NCBI RefSeq assembly: GCF_000226115.1
Contig: NC_016460.1
Location: 4,514,923 to 4,578,922 of the forward strand
Source of the DNA: Thermothielavioides terrestris NRRL 8126
Lineage: Eukaryota; Ascomycota; Sordariomycetes; Sordariales; Chaetomiaceae
DNA length: 64,000 nucleotides
Direction of reading: 5' to 3'
In this document: positions 59,136 to 64,000 of the stretch, one piece after another
How positions within the stretch are numbered: the stretch's first letter is position 1
Layout of the letters: each line of letters opens with the position of its first letter
Notes under the pieces: model-generated
The model's input: the letters and a program-made list of their open reading frames with translations, nothing else
The model's database searches: none
What the model was told of the DNA's origin: nothing
Program-made: the position numbers and the translations under genes

Positions 59136-59207
<72 letters not shown>

Positions 59208-59574
59208 GAGAGAGGGAGGGAGAGGAAGAATAAAGTCAGAGCTTCGATGTGACGTACAGTTCGCCAGCCATTACCATGCGTGGCCGGTCCGAGTACCGAG
59301 CGCTACGCCGGTTGAGCAGGTCGTGGGCGGCTTGATGTGTCGACAAGATGACCAAGGGCTGACCACCCATGCTCAAGTGCATCACCGGGCCATACTTCTT
59401 GCTCCAGTGGTACAGATGGAGCCACTGGAGGCTCTTGGGAAGCTGATGCAGGTTCCCGAGCAGAGGCACCGGCTTCGGTCCGGGAGGGAGGGGGCGTCGC
59501 GGCTGGCGCCTAACAAGCAGGTAGGTGGCGCCCAAGACGAGCAGTGCGCCGAGGAGGAGGCCGAGGCCCGGCAT
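57615..59574 (-). CDS. Cytochrome P450 monooxygenase, 538 aa, three exons
   Basis: Exons 59574-59258, 58995-58265 and 58183-57615. P450s insert one oxygen atom from O2 using electrons from a reductase. The N-terminal anchor GLLLGALLVLGATYLLV is followed by the proline hinge RPLPPGPKPVPLLGN. Helix I carries AGLDTS (294-299). The second splice restores SETLRWRP, giving the ExxR of helix K (Glu352, Arg355). FIPERW is the PERF-like segment. The haem loop FGFGRRICTGR places the ligand at Cys447. All signatures are intact. The first intron is unusually long (262 bp) and holds a poly-A run on the plus strand. The hinge and helix-C region resembles OrdA-like fungal P450s. Substrate unknown; ER membrane. 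Confidence 0.95.
59136..59202. repeat. Poly-A67 tract inside P450 intron 1
   Basis: A 67-base run of A on the plus strand, poly-U in the pre-mRNA, preceded by two shorter A runs and followed by a GA-rich block. Length is probably variable and may be an assembly artefact. Confidence 0.85.
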
Positions 59575-60707
59575 TTGGAACAAGGTGGTAGTTAGCGAGA
59601 GCACGGCACACAAGAAGAAAGTTGGTCCGACGGATTCTTGGAGGGATGCTGTGCCACCCAGCCAGGCGCCTCGTAAACCCCCCCTTAAATGCTTCTTCCC
59701 GGCTCCCTTTGGGCACTTTCCCCGCTCGCGGTTCGCTGCCCTAAACCACGAACGGATGAATTGGTCATTGGGATCAACTGGCGAGTAATTTTTCTTCGAG
59801 CCCGCCCGGTCAGGCCTCCGGCCACACCGGGACAACACCGGGCAGGGTTCTTCGAACATAGGCGATTTGGCGTGCCCCCGCACGGCTTCTGTGTACACTA
59901 ATGTACACTAGTACGCTCCTGTGTTAGAGTCGTTCACCAAAGGGTTTCGAGAGTCCACCGCGGAACGGCCCAGTGGCTCCCGCCCTAGGCGTGCTAAACG
60001 GTAGCTTTATGCGCTTCGACTTTCTAGGCAGCTGAGTAGCCAGGGGTCTGTCTATTTGACATTGAATGATTGGCGCGCGGTAGTTAACGGTTTCGAACCG
60101 AGTCCCTGGGTCTCCACTGAAATGCCGGGCCGGCTCACCGGCTCCCGGGACCTCTACGACACACTCAGTTAGTTCAAAACCGGCGGTGGAATGACACTAA
60201 CGACAGTTCATTGACGGTCGAAGCGCTATGTCTTGCTCGCCACTTCGCGACAGCAGTTGCTTCTGACCGGAGAGCTGCCTCCATTGACCTTATTCCTTGA
60301 AAATAACATGAGAGGTAGGAAGTAGGAGCAAGATAGAATGGAACTTTCGCTCGCGGCCGATTGGGGAATGGGCTTGGAACAGGAACAGAGGCCGTTGCGG
60401 GACCGTCATCCTGCAACCTGGCGACCTCGGTTAGAGCTATGTGCCGATCTCTTCCAGTTTGCGGAGGTAGTGCACACGTGTGCATAAGCCCCCTTTACCG
60501 GGGGCTTAGTGGACCGTTTCTTTTTTTCAACATCAAGCATTGATGGCACACTGGACAGAGCAGGAAGTTTCAGAAGGGGCTCAGAAGCACATTTGCATAC
60601 TCCGTATATCAACGCGACCCGAAGAACATGGGCTTGAGACCGAGTCTAACTCCCACAACCATCAACCATCGCGGGGACAGCACGGGCGCAGTTGCTGGCA
60701 CAGCACG
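59575..60707. other. Promoter region of P450 and CFEM receptor genes
   Basis: 1.1 kb between divergent genes. Short frames only. Palindromic ACTAATGTACACTAGT-like sequence lies at about 59898-59911. No gene supported. Confidence 0.4.
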
Positions 60708-62499
60708 ATGAGGTCGGCAGTGTGGGCGGCAGCGGTTCTTGTCGCTGGGTTTGCCCGGGACTGCTGGGCGCAGACGATGCCAAAATGTGCGGTATGTGAA
60801 GAAGTGATCCGGTCTGTGCAGCCAGGCAAGGCGCGCCCCTCATTTGACTGACGTCTCCCGTTAGAGCGCCTGCTTGGCGGAGTATTTGCCACAGTCAAAG
60901 TGCAGTCCATCGGACTTCGCTTGCATCTGTGCGGATCAAACCCTCATGAGCAGCGTTGAGACCTGCTCGCTCGCGGCCTGTACTGTCCTTGAGGGACTTG
61001 GTGAGTTGCGAAACACCGTCTAGACTCAGCGCGAGACGCAGGACTGACTCGGCCCCTGTTCACAGCCGCCAAAAACGCCACAGCAACCATTTGCAAAGAG
61101 CCCGTTCGAAACAGAAGCCATGTTGCACCCATTGCGACCGCAGTTTCCGGAGGTCTGGCACTCGTGTTCGTTGTTTTGAGGATTTATGGGGCAATATTCA
61201 TCAGGCGCGAGTTTCAATGGGCGGACCTCTGCGCTGTCCTCGCTATGGTAGGACCACTCGTCCCCAAACGGGATGGGACGAAGACATTGGCTAACTTGCA
61301 TGGCTGCCAGATCTCCTCCCTCCCCATGGATGTGGGCGAATTCTTCAGTACGGCTCTCGCACGCGACAGAGGAAAGGATCGCAGCGATGCTAACAATCGA
61401 CACAGTGATGGCCCATGGAATGGGCAGGGACATTTGGACACTCTCGCCGGACGAAATCACAAACATCGTGATGGTATGCAGGTTGCCTAAGCAATGCTCC
61501 CGCCATCCTCTCTCCACATCCACTGGATCAATGACACTGACTCGGATTATTGTCTTAGTACACGTGGATAACGCAGGTTTCGTACATTCCCGCGATTATC
61601 CTAACAAAGATCACCATCGTTTGCTTTTTCATGCACGTGTTTCCGGCCCGTGGCTTTCACCTCATCTGCTACGGCACCCTGGTACACTGCACCTTGTTCA
61701 TGGTGTCAACAACCATCGCCGCGATTCTCGCCTGTATTCCCGTCCAGTATGCCTGGTCAGCCTGGACTGGATCCGGGGACGGCGTGTGCTTCGATAACAA
61801 TTCGTTCTGGTGGGCCCACTCGGTAAGACAGTGTTTCCTCGACCTTAGCGCCCTATGCTGGATGCTGACCTGACCGTCCAAAGGCAATCAACATTGCAAC
61901 AGATTTGTGGATCCTGGCACTGCCCATTCCGCAGCTCTTGAAACTGCAACTGGGAAAGAAGAAGAAGATCTACCTGATCCTCATGTTCAGCGTTGGCATT
62001 GTGTAAGTGAAGATGCACTGCCTGTACTGCGAGCACGTTGGATTGCAGGCGAGCTGACATTATACGCTTGAACAGCATCACCATCATTAGCATCATTCGC
62101 TTCTCTGGTCTTGTTCAGTACTCTACGTCATCCAACCCTACATGTAAGTCCTGTCCTCGGTTACCTGGGGGAATAAAGCGGGAGCTAATTTGGCCTATTT
62201 CAAAAGACAACAACGTGGATGTGGCCACGTACTCAGTCATCGAGTGCAACGTTTCCATCATGTGCTGCTGCATGCCGTCGCTGCTCTCCTTCCTCCGGCA
62301 CGTCTTTCCCGCCGTCTTCGGCAGCACAAACCAGTCTGGCTACAAAGCTGGGAGCTACAACGTTGCGAAGTCTCCGTTCCCGAGCAACGGCATCCAGAAG
62401 AGCGTCACCATTTCATACATGCCGCAACCTAGCGACTCGGATGTGGTCGAGCTTATGGACTTGGAAAAGAATAAACAGAATCAATACCATCAGTGGTGA
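60708..62499 (+). CDS. CFEM-domain PTH11-like receptor, 415 aa, eight exons
   Basis: Exons 60708-60791, 60865-61000, 61066-61247, 61372-61473, 61559-61822, 61884-62002, 62076-62143 and 62207-62499. After a signal peptide (RSAVWAAAVLVAGFARDCWA) comes an eight-cysteine CFEM domain: PKCASAC, KC, CIC, C, C and a final C near residue 83. This is an extracellular module of fungal surface proteins, sometimes binding haem iron. Seven hydrophobic segments follow (e.g. GGLALVFVVLRIYG; YIPAIILTKITIVCFFMHV; TLFMVSTTIAAILAC; IATDLWILALPIPQLL; IYLILMFSVGIVITIISIIRFSG). HGMGRDIWTLSPDEIT, LPIPQL and the C-terminal YSVIECNVSIMCCCMPSL match PTH11-like receptors. The acceptor of the third intron (ending 61371) is the least certain. 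Plasma-membrane sensor; ligand unknown. Confidence 0.88.
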
Positions 62500-63093
62500 T
62501 TTGATTAGATGGGTGGGGTGGAGCAGAACTCAGGAGCGACAAGTCGCGCGTTGACTAGACTCCTATGTACTAGTACAAAGAACAACTTCCAATGCTTTTT
62601 CTTTTCAGTGCTCAGGTGCAGGCGCGGGTAAGAGTATCCGCCTCCTGCCTTGCAGACTTTGAACTTATCAACTTAGGTAGTAGGATAGAAGCTTGTTTTG
62701 CCTTGCAGTTTAAGCTGCTTGTAGGTTTGGGTACTGTATTGTAATAGGAGTCTTTAAGTGCTGTAGGCAAGATACTTAGAATAGAACCTCACAGCAGTGT
62801 TCTCGTAAGTGAGTGATGTCAGAACCTTGGCCTTAATACTCGCTATCTAGCACCCTTGGGCTGAACTGCTATACTGAAGTGGCGCAAAACCTCCACCAAC
62901 CTACCCCACCACACCCAGCACTAGGCGCGCGAGATAGCTCCCAAAGGAATACAGCGTCCCTTTAGATAGATGAAGATAGTGCATATCGAGTGGTAGGAAA
63001 GATGTCTCCTCAATAGGTAGATATATAGCTTAGACGCGTCTAATAGCAACGTAGTAAAAGATTGTAAGACAACAGGAGCTCAATAGCTCGAAT
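62500..63093. other. Subtelomeric transition region
   Basis: Composition becomes increasingly AT-rich with many TA steps and short CTAG motifs, consistent with a decayed repeat. No coding sequence supported. Confidence 0.5.
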
Positions 63094-63276
63094 TGTTACA
63101 GACCGGGCTATACCTAGGCTAGGTATGTGGGGCTACGCCCAAGATCCACAGTGGCCTAGTACTGGGCCCACGGCGGGCATGTAGCGGGCTTGCCTTGCGC
63201 CTAGAATAACATCGGTCTAAGCCCCCTATACACAAGCCCCTAAAAGCTCTATACACAAAGGCCGCAACCTATACTT
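63094..63276. repeat. LTR-like direct repeat, copy 1 (183 bp aligned)
   Basis: Begins TGTTACAGACCGGGCTATAC and aligns along its whole length, with no length change, to copy 2 at 63671-63853. The differences are overwhelmingly C/T and G/A, as RIP produces. The TGTTA start suits an LTR 5' end. Beyond the aligned part it continues with TATACTTCTCCTCTTC and an inverted GTAGTTGAA...TTCAACTAC pair (63296-63364), which copy 2 lacks because the telomere begins there. Confidence 0.75.
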
Positions 63277-63670
63277 CTCCTCTTCTCTCTTTAAGGTAGT
63301 TGAATAGAACATCGTATACTTATCTATAGACACTATAAGGCTAGTATATTATATTTCAACTACCTTTACGCTAATAGAGCGATTTTTAGTTCTAGACGTA
63401 GATAAGAGTAGTATACTCGGCGTATCAACGTTAGTAAAAAGTAGACTAGACGCTAATATATATAACCTTAGTGCTTTATAGGTCTTAAACCTAGATTATA
63501 TCTATACATATCTCTAGCTCCTATAAAAGACGATAGCCTATTAGAATATAATTATTAAAGGACTCTATATAGCTTAGACTATTATAGTTCATATTATTAT
63601 TATTTCCTACCCCGATATGCCCTTAGCTAGGGTTCACCGGTCCTTCTACCGCTTATATATAGGAAAACCG
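63277..63670. mobile_element. AT-rich interior between the two LTR-like repeats
   Basis: About 394 bp of highly AT-rich, TA-dense sequence with no open frame, ending in a purine-rich AGGAAAACCG next to copy 2. It may be the end of a first LTR plus a short internal region of a small LTR element (TRIM-like) or a deleted retrotransposon. Too decayed to find gag or pol motifs. Confidence 0.45.
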
Positions 63671-63853
63671 TGTTATGGACCGGGCTATACCCGGGCTAGG
63701 TATATAGGGCTACGCCTAGGATCTATAGCGGTCCTATAACGGGCCCGCCACGGGCCCGAGGCGGACCCGCCTCGCGCCCGGAATAACATCGGCCCGAGCC
63801 CCCTATACGCGAGCCCCTAAAAACTCTATACACAAGAACCATAGCCTATACTT
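63671..63853. repeat. LTR-like direct repeat, copy 2, truncated by the telomere
   Basis: Begins TGTTATGGACCGGGCTATAC and matches copy 1 until the shared CCTATACTT, where the sequence changes to TTAGGG repeats. This copy is more GC-rich (for example CCCGGGCTAGG against CCTAGGCTAGG), so it has suffered less RIP. Confidence 0.75.
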
Positions 63854-64000
63854 AGGGTTAGGGTTAGGGTTAGGGTTAGGGTTAGGGTTAGGGTTAGGGT
63901 TAGGGTTAGGGTTAGGGTTAGGGTTAGGGTTAGGGTTAGGGTTAGGGTTAGGGTTAGGGTTAGGGTTAGGGTTAGGGTTAGGGTTAGGGTTAGGGTTAGG
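63852..64000 (+). repeat. Telomere, about 25 TTAGGG repeats
   Basis: Perfect TTAGGG repeats from 63852 to the last base, 149 nt, with the G-rich strand running 5' to 3' toward the end. This is the orientation of a right chromosome end and the usual repeat of filamentous ascomycetes. The window therefore ends at a native telomere. Confidence 0.98.

Overview
The window is the right end of a chromosome of a filamentous ascomycete (Pezizomycotina, most likely Sordariomycetes; species not determined). Three things point there. It ends in about 25 tandem TTAGGG repeats running to the last base. Its genes carry short GT-AG introns of roughly 53-130 bp with CTAAC/CTGAC-like branch sites and prefer G or C at third codon positions. 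Its mobile DNA shows CpA-to-TpA decay typical of repeat-induced point mutation (RIP). Gene families (Zn2Cys6 regulators, CFEM and PTH11-like receptors, DUF2306, KatG, small secreted proteins) agree. Exon coordinates were worked out by hand from reading frame, splice signals and family motifs.

Layout. 1-7.3 kb has no gene I can support; it holds a 390-bp hAT-type MITE with 38-bp terminal inverted repeats and an 8-bp target duplication. 7.3-31 kb is the housekeeping-like arm: a large coiled-coil protein, a SnoaL-like protein, thioredoxin, two small conserved proteins, a tRNA-Thr, a single-pass membrane protein, a protein with a signal peptide and a C-terminal KDEL, a secreted protein, a five-exon Zn2Cys6 regulator and a Ctr copper transporter. 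31.5-34.9 kb is a complete but RIP-destroyed hAT transposon with matching 8-bp target duplications.

35-63 kb is a subtelomeric accessory arm. It carries a second Zn2Cys6 regulator, a short-chain dehydrogenase, a rhodopsin-like membrane protein, a wrecked 5'-nucleotidase, an intronless catalase-peroxidase (katG), zinc-finger and Zn2Cys6 relics, a small secreted protein, a secreted-protein gene cut by a RIP-like stop codon, a DUF2306 membrane protein, a second SDR, a cytochrome P450 and a CFEM-domain PTH11-like receptor. The SDR, P450 and receptor lie next to each other, but there is no polyketide, peptide or terpene synthase, so a secondary-metabolite cluster is not claimed. The last 1 kb holds two 183-bp direct repeats that look like RIP-mutated LTRs; the outer one runs straight into telomere repeats.

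No coherent new multi-gene system was found. The best leads are the intact-boundary hAT relic, the MITE containing degenerate telomere-like repeats, the chromosome end formed inside an LTR-like repeat, the KDEL-tailed protein, and the secreted-protein gene with a single RIP-like nonsense codon.
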